The notes below the pieces were generated by a model, which worked only from the letters and a program-made list of their open reading frames with translations, ran no database searches and was not told where the DNA came from. A program made the position numbers and the translations under genes. Below are positions 24,384 through 33,002 of a stretch of DNA of 64,000 nt, one piece after another (the stretch's first letter is position 1; each line of letters starts with the position of its first letter). The stretch comes from Pseudohongiella sp. (GTDB lineage Bacteria; Pseudomonadota; Gammaproteobacteria; Pseudomonadales; Pseudohongiellaceae), in assembly GCA_030696315.1 (NCBI GenBank), contig JAUYSM010000074.1:1-64000 (forward strand). The letters run 5' to 3'.

Positions 24384-24564
24384 AAGGGGAGTCTCCTTAA
24401 AAAAACAGGTCAGATAATCGTTATGGCTTTCTATTGTAATGGCGGTCTATCGTTAGGGTTGGTGTGTGCAGATAATGTACCATCAGAATGTCAGCGGAAA
24501 CGCGCTGCTGGCACGACAATTTTTCCGCACATTTTGTTAGCTGAGAAACAGCCCGGAGGCCTTT

Positions 24565-25149
24565 GTGTCAGACATGCCCATCAGTCGTTTTCCCGTCCCG
24601 GACATTCATGATTTGCCGGATGATATCCGCAACAGAATTTTGGCTGTTCAGGAAAAGTCAGGGTTTGTACCCAATGTATTTCTGGCATTGGCACACCGAC
24701 CAGAAGAGTTTCGTGCATTTTTTGCCTACCATGATGCACTCATGGATAAACCCGGTGGTTTGAGCAAGGCTGAGCGCGAGATGATTGTGGTAGCAACTTC
24801 TGGGCTGAATCAATGCATTTACTGTGTAGTGGCGCATGGCGCTATCCTGCGAATCCGCGAGAAAAACCCGCATATTGCCGATCAGCTGGCGACCAATTAT
24901 CGCAAAGCAGATGTCACTGTCCGCCAAAAGGTGATGCTTGAATTTGCTGTCAAAGTCTCGCAACAGGCGCACAGCGTCAGTGAAACAGATATTGAAAGCT
25001 TACATGAACATGGATTCAGCCATGATGATGTGTGGGATATTGGTGCGATTGCGGCGTTTTTTGCGTTATCTAACCGACTCGCCAATATGAGCAGTATGCG
25101 CCCCAATGATGAGTTCTATCTGATGGGGCGACTCCCAAAAGCGCCATAA
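24565..25149 (+). CDS. AhpD-like peroxidase-related protein (CMD family)
   Basis: Carboxymuconolactone decarboxylase/AhpD-fold protein, 194 residues, of the uncharacterised peroxidase-related type. The redox motif is CIYCVVAHG near residue 83, with the two cysteines and distal histidine typical of AhpD. The protein would reduce peroxides with a thiol partner in the cytoplasm. GTG start at 24565 with GGAGG at about 24555. It is convergent with the SRAP gene, 24 bases away. Confidence 0.87.
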   Translation: MSDMPISRFPVPDIHDLPDDIRNRILAVQEKSGFVPNVFLALAHRPEEFRAFFAYHDALMDKPGGLSKAEREMIVVATSGLNQCIYCVVAHGAILRIREKNPHIADQLATNYRKADVTVRQKVMLEFAVKVSQQAHSVSETDIESLHEHGFSHDDVWDIGAIAAFFALSNRLANMSSMRPNDEFYLMGRLPKAP

Positions 25150-25173
25150 GCGCCCGTGATTCAGGGGCGTGAG

Positions 25174-25875
25174 TTACTCGGACTGTTCAGCAGACCGTGG
25201 CTCGGGATCGAGCATGAACGACTCGCCAATCGGATTCCACTGACTGGGTTTGCCGATGGGTGTCACGCGCTGTGGGCTGCGGATGTGAGGCTTGAGCAGG
25301 CTTTCAAACTGACTGACGTCTTGTTGTTTCGGGTCCAGCCAATTGTTTATCAACGCTGTGTCCTGAGCGGGGAGCATCAAAGGCATCGACTTTGGGTGTA
25401 TATGTTGCCACTGAGGTAATGGGCCGAGTGTGATAATGCTGGCAGTGTAAATAGACTCACCGGTGTGTGGGTCAAGATAGTGTTTGTACAAGCCGCCAAA
25501 CGCGATCGCCTCATTCTGTAATTCGATTTGATGATAGGTGCGGCGATCTCCCAGGCCCTCTATAAACGCACTGGCCGGTATGACACATCGACCTTGCCGG
25601 TATGGCTGATACGCCAGCGAGCCTTTGGTATTGAGTTTGTCCCAACGACTGTTAAAGCTGGCATAGTCATAGTTCGGTTTTAATGTCTGCCGATCCAGCA
25701 TCAACCACCAGATGGCATCACATACCTGTCGACCTTGCTCAGACTGGCGAATGATCGAAATGGTCGCGCCAGGCGCCATGTCTCCGGAATAGCGCAATTG
25801 CGCTCCTTCCACCGCTAACAATTTGAGCAGCAGTTGCACCTCAGGCGAGTCGAATACGTTAAAACGTCCACACAT
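25174..25875 (-). CDS. SOS response-associated peptidase (SRAP/HMCES, YedK family)
   Basis: Shields abasic sites in single-stranded DNA by forming a covalent link through Cys2. The chosen start at 25875 yields MCGRFNVFD, exposing Cys2 after methionine removal, which is essential to the family; the open frame upstream is not. Further motifs are the NARSE-like region replaced by FNSRWDKL near residue 85, GRCVIPASAFIEG near 105 with the Glu, and a late HIHPKSMPLML carrying the active-site His. Length 233 residues fits. It is divergent from the chemoreceptor gene. Confidence 0.9.
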   Translation of the reverse strand: MCGRFNVFDSPEVQLLLKLLAVEGAQLRYSGDMAPGATISIIRQSEQGRQVCDAIWWLMLDRQTLKPNYDYASFNSRWDKLNTKGSLAYQPYRQGRCVIPASAFIEGLGDRRTYHQIELQNEAIAFGGLYKHYLDPHTGESIYTASIITLGPLPQWQHIHPKSMPLMLPAQDTALINNWLDPKQQDVSQFESLLKPHIRSPQRVTPIGKPSQWNPIGESFMLDPEPRSAEQSE

Positions 25876-25931
25876 AGCATTGTCCGAAATGTTAACTGGC
25901 AACGGTCTTCTGGCTGGGTTGTTCAAAAAGT

Positions 25932-25945
25932 TTAAGATAGATCAA
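25932..25945. promoter_or_regulatory. Possible FNR/Anr-type site before the chemoreceptor gene
   Basis: TTAAGATAGATCAA matches the FNR/Anr consensus TTGAT-N4-ATCAA at eight of ten defined positions, with one half-site perfect. It lies about 100 bases upstream of the PAS chemoreceptor start and 57 bases upstream of the SRAP start. Oxygen-linked control would suit an Aer-like receptor, but a single site of this quality can occur by chance. Confidence 0.3.
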
Positions 25946-26046
25946 TTATTTTTCAAAGTAGTAAGGATATCCCTACAGTATTTATAGGCGAGTGCCGATA
26001 TGGGCTACGTAGACCACACGGTCTTCCGATAAAAAGGAAAATAAGC

Positions 26047-27591
26047 ATGTCACAACGCCGCCGATTCAGCTCAACACAGAAACTGGTTTCCACTACCGAC
26101 TTAAAAAGTTACATCACGTATGCCAACAAAGAGTTTATTGATATATCCGGGTTTGCGGAACAGGATTTGATAGGGTCACCACACAATCTGGTGCGTCATG
26201 GCGATATGCCAAAAGATGCATTTAAATCGCTCTGGTCTACAGTTCAGTCCGGTAACGCCTGGATGGGAATGGTCAAAAACCGCTGTAAAAACGGCGATTT
26301 TTATTGGGTGGATGCCTATATAACGCCCGTGCAGGAGCATGGTCAGGTGGTGGGTTACCAATCTGTGCGCGTCAGCCCTGAAGAAACTCATGTTGATAAT
26401 GCCATCGCGCTATATAACAAGCTGGTCTCCGGTACACGCGTCAGTCTTCAGGCTTTGTTGGGATGGCGACAGAAACAACATGTGGCACAACTGCTGACAG
26501 GTGTGCTTGCCGTAGCTGTGATGTTAATGCCCATCGAATCAGTGGCATTAAAACTGCTTGCCGGGTTCGGATTGGTATTGATCGGCCTGGGTGTTAACCT
26601 GGCCTTGGCCAGCCAGCTCAATTCTGTCCTGGACAAATGTCAGGCGATTACTTCAGATCCCCTCGCACGTGCAGTTTACACGGGCAGAAACGACGAGCTT
26701 GGTTGGATAGAACTGGCACTCAAGTTTAATAAATCCAGAATCGATACCATTTTGACGCGTGTTGATGAGTCATCGAATCGGTTAGCAGAAATTGCCAATA
26801 ATTCTGCGCGTGCAGTGCAGGCGACCGATACAGCTATTCAACGTCAGCAGGCTGAATTGGCGTCGGTTTCCTCGGCGGTGACTGAAATGTCCAGCGCCAT
26901 CAACGAGGTGTCATCAAACACCACCAATACGTCTTCAGCGGCTGAAGAAGCGGAATTGAGTGTGAATCAGGGGCACGCGTCGATTCAACAGAGTCAGTCC
27001 GCCACGACCTTGTTGGCCCGCAATATCGACGAGATTACCCAGTTGGTTCAGGAGCTTGGTCAGGACAGCACTGCCATCGGATCTGTTGTTGAGGTCATCA
27101 ACAGTATTGCCGAACAAACAAACCTGTTGGCACTCAATGCTGCCATTGAGGCCGCACGCGCCGGTGAGCAGGGCCGTGGTTTTGCGGTAGTCGCAGACGA
27201 AGTGCGCACGCTCGCCAGTCGTACTCAGAAATCAACGGTGGAAATCAAAGCGTTGATCAACAAGGTTCAGTCCAGCACCCGCACGTGTATTACCAGCATC
27301 GGCGAGGCGCAGGACAAGGCGCAGCAGTGTGTGCACTTTAATGAGGCCGCCGGCAATTCTTACAGCAGCATCAGCCAGGCAGTGTCGTCGATCAGAAATA
27401 TGGCCTTCCAGGTCGCGACTGCCGTTGAGGAGCAGAGTGCGGTCGCTGAAGAGGTGACACGCAATCTGGTGAATATTCAGACACACTCAGAACGTACAAG
27501 TGAAGCGTCTACCTTGACGTCCGAAGCGAGCAAACACCTGGTTGGCGATGTCACGTCGCTGCGCGAGATGGTCGCTCAGTTTTCAGCCTGA
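26047..27591 (+). CDS. PAS-containing methyl-accepting chemotaxis protein, Aer-like
   Basis: Chemoreceptor of 514 residues. The N-terminal PAS domain (about residues 20-110, with [15 protein letters not shown] and GYQSVRV) resembles Aer, which senses redox through FAD. Two membrane helices follow near 145-180, a HAMP-like region, then the cytoplasmic signalling domain with the conserved hairpin [20 protein letters not shown] near residue 355. There is no periplasmic domain, so sensing is intracellular. AAAAAGGAAAA precedes the ATG. A strong terminator follows at 27633. It is not near other chemotaxis genes. Confidence 0.92.
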   Translation: MSQRRRFSSTQKLVSTTDLKSYITYANKEFIDISGFAEQDLIGSPHNLVRHGDMPKDAFKSLWSTVQSGNAWMGMVKNRCKNGDFYWVDAYITPVQEHGQVVGYQSVRVSPEETHVDNAIALYNKLVSGTRVSLQALLGWRQKQHVAQLLTGVLAVAVMLMPIESVALKLLAGFGLVLIGLGVNLALASQLNSVLDKCQAITSDPLARAVYTGRNDELGWIELALKFNKSRIDTILTRVDESSNRLAEIANNSARAVQATDTAIQRQQAELASVSSAVTEMSSAINEVSSNTTNTSSAAEEAELSVNQGHASIQQSQSATTLLARNIDEITQLVQELGQDSTAIGSVVEVINSIAEQTNLLALNAAIEAARAGEQGRGFAVVADEVRTLASRTQKSTVEIKALINKVQSSTRTCITSIGEAQDKAQQCVHFNEAAGNSYSSISQAVSSIRNMAFQVATAVEEQSAVAEEVTRNLVNIQTHSERTSEASTLTSEASKHLVGDVTSLREMVAQFSA

Positions 27592-27632
27592 TCGCTGGTT
27601 AATCGCAATACTGCGGTTGGTATGTAGTATTT

Positions 27633-27677
27633 ACGCCTGTTGTGCGCTGACCCTCAGCCAACAGGCGTTTTTTTTTT
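27633..27677 (+). terminator. Intrinsic terminator after the chemoreceptor gene
   Basis: A 10-base stem ACGCCTGTTG (27633-27642) pairs with CAACAGGCGT (27659-27668); the run of T continues to 27677. The loop is 16 bases. It ends the chemoreceptor transcript before the amidohydrolase gene. Confidence 0.88.
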
Positions 27678-27736
27678 GAACTCTTCCCACCAAGCTTCTA
27701 TGATGGCGCTTTACCTCGCTACATCGGAGTGTACCC

Positions 27737-30676
27737 ATGGTGATTTTTTTGATCAGACGAGTCGTTGTGAGTCTGGTGGTATTGATCGCAACAACGTCTT
27801 TGGTGTTTGCGCAAGAAACAGCAAGACCCAACGGCATTGCAGATAACCGCAGCGAAGCGCTTGCACTGACCGGGGCGACGCTTTATCTGCCAGACGGTCA
27901 AATGCTCGAGAATGGCACCTTATTGATCCGTGATGGCGTCATTGTGGATGTGCTGTCTTCTGCCACCGTGCCGGCAGGCTATTTTGTGATTGATCTGGCC
28001 GGTCGGTATGTCTATCCGGGCTTGATCGACATAAACACCGGTTATGGCTTGCCAGCAGTTGGACGCCCTGCAGCGGGTGGAGGGGCGGAAGTCCTGGAAT
28101 CGAGCGGCTTGGCGTATAACGCCAACGACGCCATTCGTGCTCATTACCGTGCTGTTGAAGAGTTCAAACCTGATCAGACACGCGCCGAGGAACTGCGCAA
28201 ACTGGGTTTTACCACCGTGCTGAGTTTGCGCGCTGATGGTATCGCCAGAGGCACGTCCAGTCTGGTTCAGCTCGGCAGTAAAAATGCCAATGAGTCTGTT
28301 TTATTGTCGGATGCCGCCGCACATTATTCGCTGAGCAAAGGCAGTTCACGGCAGTCACTGCCGTCATCCTTGATGGGCGCCATCGCGCTACTTCGTCAAA
28401 CCTACCTGGATGCTCAGTGGTTTGAACAACATAATCCACAACCCTTTGTGGACGAATCTTTGGAAGCCTGGATTAAAAACCGGTCTTTGCCGCAAGTCAT
28501 GGAAGTAGGCAATTGGCATCAGGCACTTACCCTGCATGAAGTCGCCAGAGAGTTTGGTGCCGAGTATCTGATTAAAACAGGTAACGATGCCTACCAACGC
28601 GCACCAGAGTTGGCAGCAACAGGTGCCAGTTTGATTGTGCCGGTGAATTTTCCGGACGCACCTGAGGTGGCCGATCCGTTTGTGGCGGACGATGTGTCTT
28701 TCACCGACTTGAAACACTGGGAGCTGGCACCCTTCAATTTGCGTTTGCTGCACGAGCAGGGCATCCGGTTTGCAATTACCAGTGCGGGTGCAGAACAAAA
28801 ATTTCACGACAATGTTCGTCTGGCCGTGCGTAATGGTTTGCCAGCCGACGTGGCAATCGCGGCGTTGACACAAGTGCCTGCCGAGATGTTGAGCGTCGAC
28901 GATCGTGTGGGCAGCCTGCAAACGGGTCGTCTCGCCAATCTTTTGGTGGCATCCGGCCCATTGTTTGATGATGGCACCAGACTGTTAGAGAACTGGGTGC
29001 AGGGTGAGCGCTTTGTGCTATCAGACAGCCCAGAGTCGCATCGTGGTCGTTATGAGTTGCTCGCAGGTGAACGTCGGCTGGCCGTGAATATTGATTTTAA
29101 AGCGGGCAAGCCCGACGGCAAATTGATGGAAGCCACGGGTGATAACGCGATTGAGGGTGCTCATATTTCGATAAACTTGACGCCCGAATTGATGACCATC
29201 AATTTTGGTCTTGCAGATGATGCCGGCACTACCAGACTGAGCGGTTGGGCAAATACCAATGGTTGGCAGGGCAGCGGCTTGACCGCAACGGGTGAGGCCA
29301 TTACCTGGCAGTTGAGTCGGGTTGCCGATCTGCCAGAAGAGGTCAGTGAACAACAGGCTGCAGATGACGCTGCAGTAGCCTTGCCATCGCCTGTTCTGTA
29401 TCCCTTTGCTGCTTATGGCAGCGAAACCTTGCCAGTGCCACAAGATACCCTGATTCGAGGTGCCACGGTGTGGACCAACGAAGATGCAGGCATCATACAG
29501 ACGGATGTATTGGTTCGTGCGGGCAAGATCGCCGCCATCGGCAACAATCTTGATGCAGGCAATGCGCTGGTCGTTGATGGAACAGGCCAGCATCTGACGC
29601 CCGGCATCATTGATGAGCATACCCATATTGCATTATTTGCAATCAATGAAGGTGCGACTAACTCAAGCATGGTGCGCATCCGCGATGTGGTCGACTCGCA
29701 AGACGTCAATATCTATCGCAACCTCGCAGGGGGTGTTGTCGCCGCGCAGCAGTTACATGGTTCGGCCAATCCGATTGGCGGACAATCATCCTTGATCAAA
29801 ATGCGCTGGGGACTCAGTCCACAAGGCTTGCGCATTGAAAATGGTGCAGAGTTCATCAAATTTGCACTGGGTGAAAACGTTAAACGCAGCACCAATCCGG
29901 CCTCTCTGCGTTATCCCCAGACGCGCATGGGTGTGGAGCAGGTTTTTATTGATGCCTTCAGTCAGGCGCGAGAGTATGAACAGCGTTGGAACAGCTACAA
30001 CGCCTTGTCTGCCGCGCAGCGTCGCAGCGCACTTGCTCCGCGGCGTGATCTGGTTAATGAGGCCATGCTGGAAGTATTAAACGGTGAGCGTTACGTGACA
30101 GCGCATTCCTACGTACAGTCAGAGATCAATATGCTGCTGCACGTGGCAGACAGTTTTGATTTTACGATCAACACCTTCACGCACATTCTGGAAGGTTACA
30201 AAGTCGCTGACAAAATGGCAGAACATGGGGCCGGTGGTTCTACATTTGCCGATTGGTGGGCTTATAAATGGGAGGTGCGTGAGGCCATTCCCTACAATGC
30301 GGCGTTGATGCAACAGGCCGGTATGGTGGTGGCATTGAACTCGGATGACGCAGAGATGTCGCGCCGCCTGAATCAGGAAGCCGGAAAAATGGTCAAGTAT
30401 GGCGAAGTCAGCGAGTCAGATGCCTTAAAAATGGTCACTCTGAATCCTGCCAAATTGCTGCATCTCGACGACAGAATGGGCAGTATCCGGGTTGGTAAAG
30501 ATGCCGACCTGGTGCTGTGGAATGACCATCCTTTGTCTGTGTATGCCTTGGCACAAACCACCTGGGTAGATGGCGTTGCCTATTTTGATCGTGCGCGCGA
30601 TCAACAGTTACGACGCAACATTGCCGATGAACGTGCCAGAATCATTTCCAAAATTACTGCAGCAAAACAGGAGTAA
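27737..30676 (+). CDS. Exported tandem amidohydrolase-family protein
   Basis: Secreted protein of 979 residues made of two imidazolonepropionase-like amidohydrolase modules. A signal peptide ends VFAQE near residue 26. In the first module the metal motif is absent: the strand ends VYPGLIDINTGYGLP rather than HxH. In the second module LTPGIIDEHTHIA near residue 620 has the HxH pair, followed by THILEGYK and NSDDAEMSRR with the metal-binding Asp near 875. So only the C-terminal half looks catalytic. Such proteins often cleave peptides or lactams in the periplasm; substrate unknown. It overlaps functionally with the gene three bases downstream, a shorter paralogue. Confidence 0.85.
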   Translation: MVIFLIRRVVVSLVVLIATTSLVFAQETARPNGIADNRSEALALTGATLYLPDGQMLENGTLLIRDGVIVDVLSSATVPAGYFVIDLAGRYVYPGLIDINTGYGLPAVGRPAAGGGAEVLESSGLAYNANDAIRAHYRAVEEFKPDQTRAEELRKLGFTTVLSLRADGIARGTSSLVQLGSKNANESVLLSDAAAHYSLSKGSSRQSLPSSLMGAIALLRQTYLDAQWFEQHNPQPFVDESLEAWIKNRSLPQVMEVGNWHQALTLHEVAREFGAEYLIKTGNDAYQRAPELAATGASLIVPVNFPDAPEVADPFVADDVSFTDLKHWELAPFNLRLLHEQGIRFAITSAGAEQKFHDNVRLAVRNGLPADVAIAALTQVPAEMLSVDDRVGSLQTGRLANLLVASGPLFDDGTRLLENWVQGERFVLSDSPESHRGRYELLAGERRLAVNIDFKAGKPDGKLMEATGDNAIEGAHISINLTPELMTINFGLADDAGTTRLSGWANTNGWQGSGLTATGEAITWQLSRVADLPEEVSEQQAADDAAVALPSPVLYPFAAYGSETLPVPQDTLIRGATVWTNEDAGIIQTDVLVRAGKIAAIGNNLDAGNALVVDGTGQHLTPGIIDEHTHIALFAINEGATNSSMVRIRDVVDSQDVNIYRNLAGGVVAAQQLHGSANPIGGQSSLIKMRWGLSPQGLRIENGAEFIKFALGENVKRSTNPASLRYPQTRMGVEQVFIDAFSQAREYEQRWNSYNALSAAQRRSALAPRRDLVNEAMLEVLNGERYVTAHSYVQSEINMLLHVADSFDFTINTFTHILEGYKVADKMAEHGAGGSTFADWWAYKWEVREAIPYNAALMQQAGMVVALNSDDAEMSRRLNQEAGKMVKYGEVSESDALKMVTLNPAKLLHLDDRMGSIRVGKDADLVLWNDHPLSVYALAQTTWVDGVAYFDRARDQQLRRNIADERARIISKITAAKQE

Positions 30677-30679
30677 CCC

Positions 30680-31987
30680 ATGCGCACCTACTCAGCTTTA
30701 ATCCTGACAACGCTGCTGACAGTTTCCGTACCCATGTCGCAGGCCATTGTGCCAACGCCAGCGCCCGATCAGGCGGAACCCATTGCAATCACCAATGCCA
30801 CGATTCATGTGGGCGATGGCACCGTCATCAATAACGGTGTGCTGGCCTTTGATAAGGGGGTGATCACCTATGTAGGTACTGATAACAATCGCCCCGAATT
30901 TTTTAATCACCAGCTCATCAATCTGCAAGGCTTGCATGTGTATCCGGGATTTGTGTTGCCCAATACCGAGTTGGGTCTATCGGAAGTGGCCAATCTGCGT
31001 GCCACCAACGATGTGGTTGAAACCGGCGATATCAATGCCAGTGTGCGCTCGGCGATCGCCTACAACACCGATTCCGAATTGATACCAACTTTTCGGTTTA
31101 ACGGTATTCTGACGGCAGGTGTCACCCCGGAAGGCGGTTTGATTTCAGGCAGATCCAGCGTATTCAAACTGGATGGCTGGAACTGGGAAGACTCATTACT
31201 AAAGTCCGATGCCGCCATGCACATGAACTGGCCTTCCAGAATACGACGGCAACGTAATGAGACCACAGGTGTGTTTGAAAATGCCGACAACACCGATTAC
31301 CCGTACATGACACAAATGCTGCACAGCTTGTTTCAGGATGCACGCACGTATACGGGTGCGCCGTTCAACCTGAACCTTGAGGCCATGCAACCCTTGTTCA
31401 GCGGCGATGCCAAGTTGTTTATCCACGCCAATGATGCCCGTGACATTATCGCCAGTGTGCAATTTGCACGCAGTTACGGTGTCAGCGATATTGTTGTTGT
31501 GGGTGGGCGCGATGCCCTGAAGGTTAAAGATCTGTTGCTAGCAGAATCAGTGTCGGTTGTTTACGAGTCTGTACATGCGCTGCCAGCCCAGGAATGGTAT
31601 GACGTCGATGAGCAATATAAAGTGCCGTTCCAGTTGCACGAGGCGGGCATACTGGTTGGTATAGGCGGTGGCGAAACTGATCTCAACTCTCAGCGCAATC
31701 TGCCGTTTTTTGCAGGTACTGCCGCAGGTTACGGGCTTGATCGGGAAACAGCCCTCTCGATGATCACCTCACACAACGCTAAGATTCTGGGCGTGGATGA
31801 CCGCGTAGGTACTCTGGAAACAGGCAAGGATGCGACATTTTTTATATCGGGTGGTGATGCGCTGGATATGCGCACCAATCAGTTACAAGAGGCATTTATT
31901 CAAGGGCGCCTGATTGACTTGTTTGGTACTCAGCAAGCGCTGTACCAGCGTTTTTATGAGCGGTATTCCAATTTGCCAATGGAGTAA
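30680..31987 (+). CDS. Exported amidohydrolase-like protein lacking metal ligands
   Basis: Paralogue-like protein of 435 residues with a signal peptide (MRTYSALILTTLLTVSV). It has the beta-sandwich and late GTLETGKDATFFI segment of the amidohydrolase superfamily, but at the HxH position it reads VYPGFVLPNTELGLSE, so the first metal ligands are missing. The layout matches the first, also HxH-less module of the preceding protein. It may be an inactive partner or scaffold in a complex with that protein. Start ATG at 30680, three bases after the upstream stop, so both are co-translated. Confidence 0.8.
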   Translation: MRTYSALILTTLLTVSVPMSQAIVPTPAPDQAEPIAITNATIHVGDGTVINNGVLAFDKGVITYVGTDNNRPEFFNHQLINLQGLHVYPGFVLPNTELGLSEVANLRATNDVVETGDINASVRSAIAYNTDSELIPTFRFNGILTAGVTPEGGLISGRSSVFKLDGWNWEDSLLKSDAAMHMNWPSRIRRQRNETTGVFENADNTDYPYMTQMLHSLFQDARTYTGAPFNLNLEAMQPLFSGDAKLFIHANDARDIIASVQFARSYGVSDIVVVGGRDALKVKDLLLAESVSVVYESVHALPAQEWYDVDEQYKVPFQLHEAGILVGIGGGETDLNSQRNLPFFAGTAAGYGLDRETALSMITSHNAKILGVDDRVGTLETGKDATFFISGGDALDMRTNQLQEAFIQGRLIDLFGTQQALYQRFYERYSNLPME

Positions 31988-32043
31988 AACATCAACAATT
32001 AAAAACCTGACAACGGCTTGGCGCAGCTCATACGGACCATAAG

Positions 32044-32940
32044 GTGAAGACACGTAGTACACAGATTTTGGTTGTGGTATCGCTGCTGCTATTGTCCGCA
32101 TGCTCGTACCGAGAAGCGCCGCAGACGTTTGATCAGGCCAGAATCACGCTGCGTCAAGCTGTCTACCATGACAGAAATAGCGAAGGTGATTTCTATTGTG
32201 GCTGTGAGTGGCGGTGGGTGGGTGAGTCCGGCGGTCGCACCGATCTGGCCGGCTGTGCTTATCAGGTGCGTGCTCAAGCAGAGCGCGCTGCCAGAACAGA
32301 GTGGGAGCACATAGTTCCCGCCTCGGCGTTTGGTCAGCCGCGTCAATGCTGGCGTAATGGTGGTCGCGAAAATTGCAATCGCACTGATGCTGTTTTTAAC
32401 CGTATGGAAGCGGACTTACACAACATTGTGCCTGCGCTGGGTGAAGTTAATGCGGATCGCTCTAACTATCGTTTTAATGAGATAGAAGGGGAGCCTTATC
32501 AGTATGGTGCCTGTGAGTTTGAAGTGGATTCCAGGCAAGGTCTGGCTGAACCTCGTGATGAGGTGAAGGGTCAGGTGGCCAGAATCTACTTTTATATGCA
32601 CCAACGTTATGAGTTGAATCTGTCCGCAACAGAGCAACAACGTTTTTTGCAATGGCATCAGCAATTTCCGGTATCAACCTGGGAACGCGAGCGAGATCGA
32701 CGCATCGCAGCGATCATGGGGCATCACAATCCGTTTGTGACGGGGGAGCAGCAGTGGATATTTCAGGCTGCACCCGAGTCGGATCTGCAAATACGTGGCA
32801 ATCGCAACAGCAACATCTATCATTTGTCGGAGGGCTGCCCGGGTTACGCGCAGGTGGCTGAGTCAAACCGTGTGAATTTTGAATCGGAACAGGTAGCCTT
32901 GGCTGCGGGTTATCGCAAAGCAGGTAATTGCAGGCAATAA
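32044..32940 (+). CDS. Lipoprotein endonuclease I with C-terminal small domain
   Basis: Endonuclease I (EndA/Dns) family protein, 298 residues. It starts with a signal and lipobox LLSACS near residue 19, so it should be anchored in the outer membrane. Nuclease motifs are EWEHIVPASAFG near residue 86 (catalytic His), NRTDAVFNRMEADLHNIVPALGEVN split over residues 113-136, and YGACEFEVD. Cysteines are numerous, as in secreted family members. After residue 250 a separate short domain with NIYHLSEGCPGYAQV and RKAGNC resembles the small Ada-metal-binding/'sunset' module attached to extracellular nucleases. GTG start at 32044. Likely role: extracellular DNA digestion for nutrients. Confidence 0.87.
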   Translation: MKTRSTQILVVVSLLLLSACSYREAPQTFDQARITLRQAVYHDRNSEGDFYCGCEWRWVGESGGRTDLAGCAYQVRAQAERAARTEWEHIVPASAFGQPRQCWRNGGRENCNRTDAVFNRMEADLHNIVPALGEVNADRSNYRFNEIEGEPYQYGACEFEVDSRQGLAEPRDEVKGQVARIYFYMHQRYELNLSATEQQRFLQWHQQFPVSTWERERDRRIAAIMGHHNPFVTGEQQWIFQAAPESDLQIRGNRNSNIYHLSEGCPGYAQVAESNRVNFESEQVALAAGYRKAGNCRQ

Positions 32941-32950
32941 CAAAAGTCTT

Positions 32951-32986
32951 AAAAAAGTACGGCGCCCGAGGGCGCCGTATTTTTTG
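32951..32986. terminator. Bidirectional intrinsic terminator
   Basis: The hairpin TACGGCGCCC-GA-GGGCGCCGTA (32958-32979) is flanked by A6 on the left and T6 on the right, so it can end both the nuclease transcript and the convergent TonB-receptor transcript. Confidence 0.92.
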
Positions 32987-33002
32987 TAGCAAACGTGCTG
33001 GA

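Noticed and set aside
29021-29626. 201-codon frame antisense to the large amidohydrolase gene
   Set aside because: Lies within a gene with clear signal peptide and domain motifs; no ribosome site or recognisable domain.
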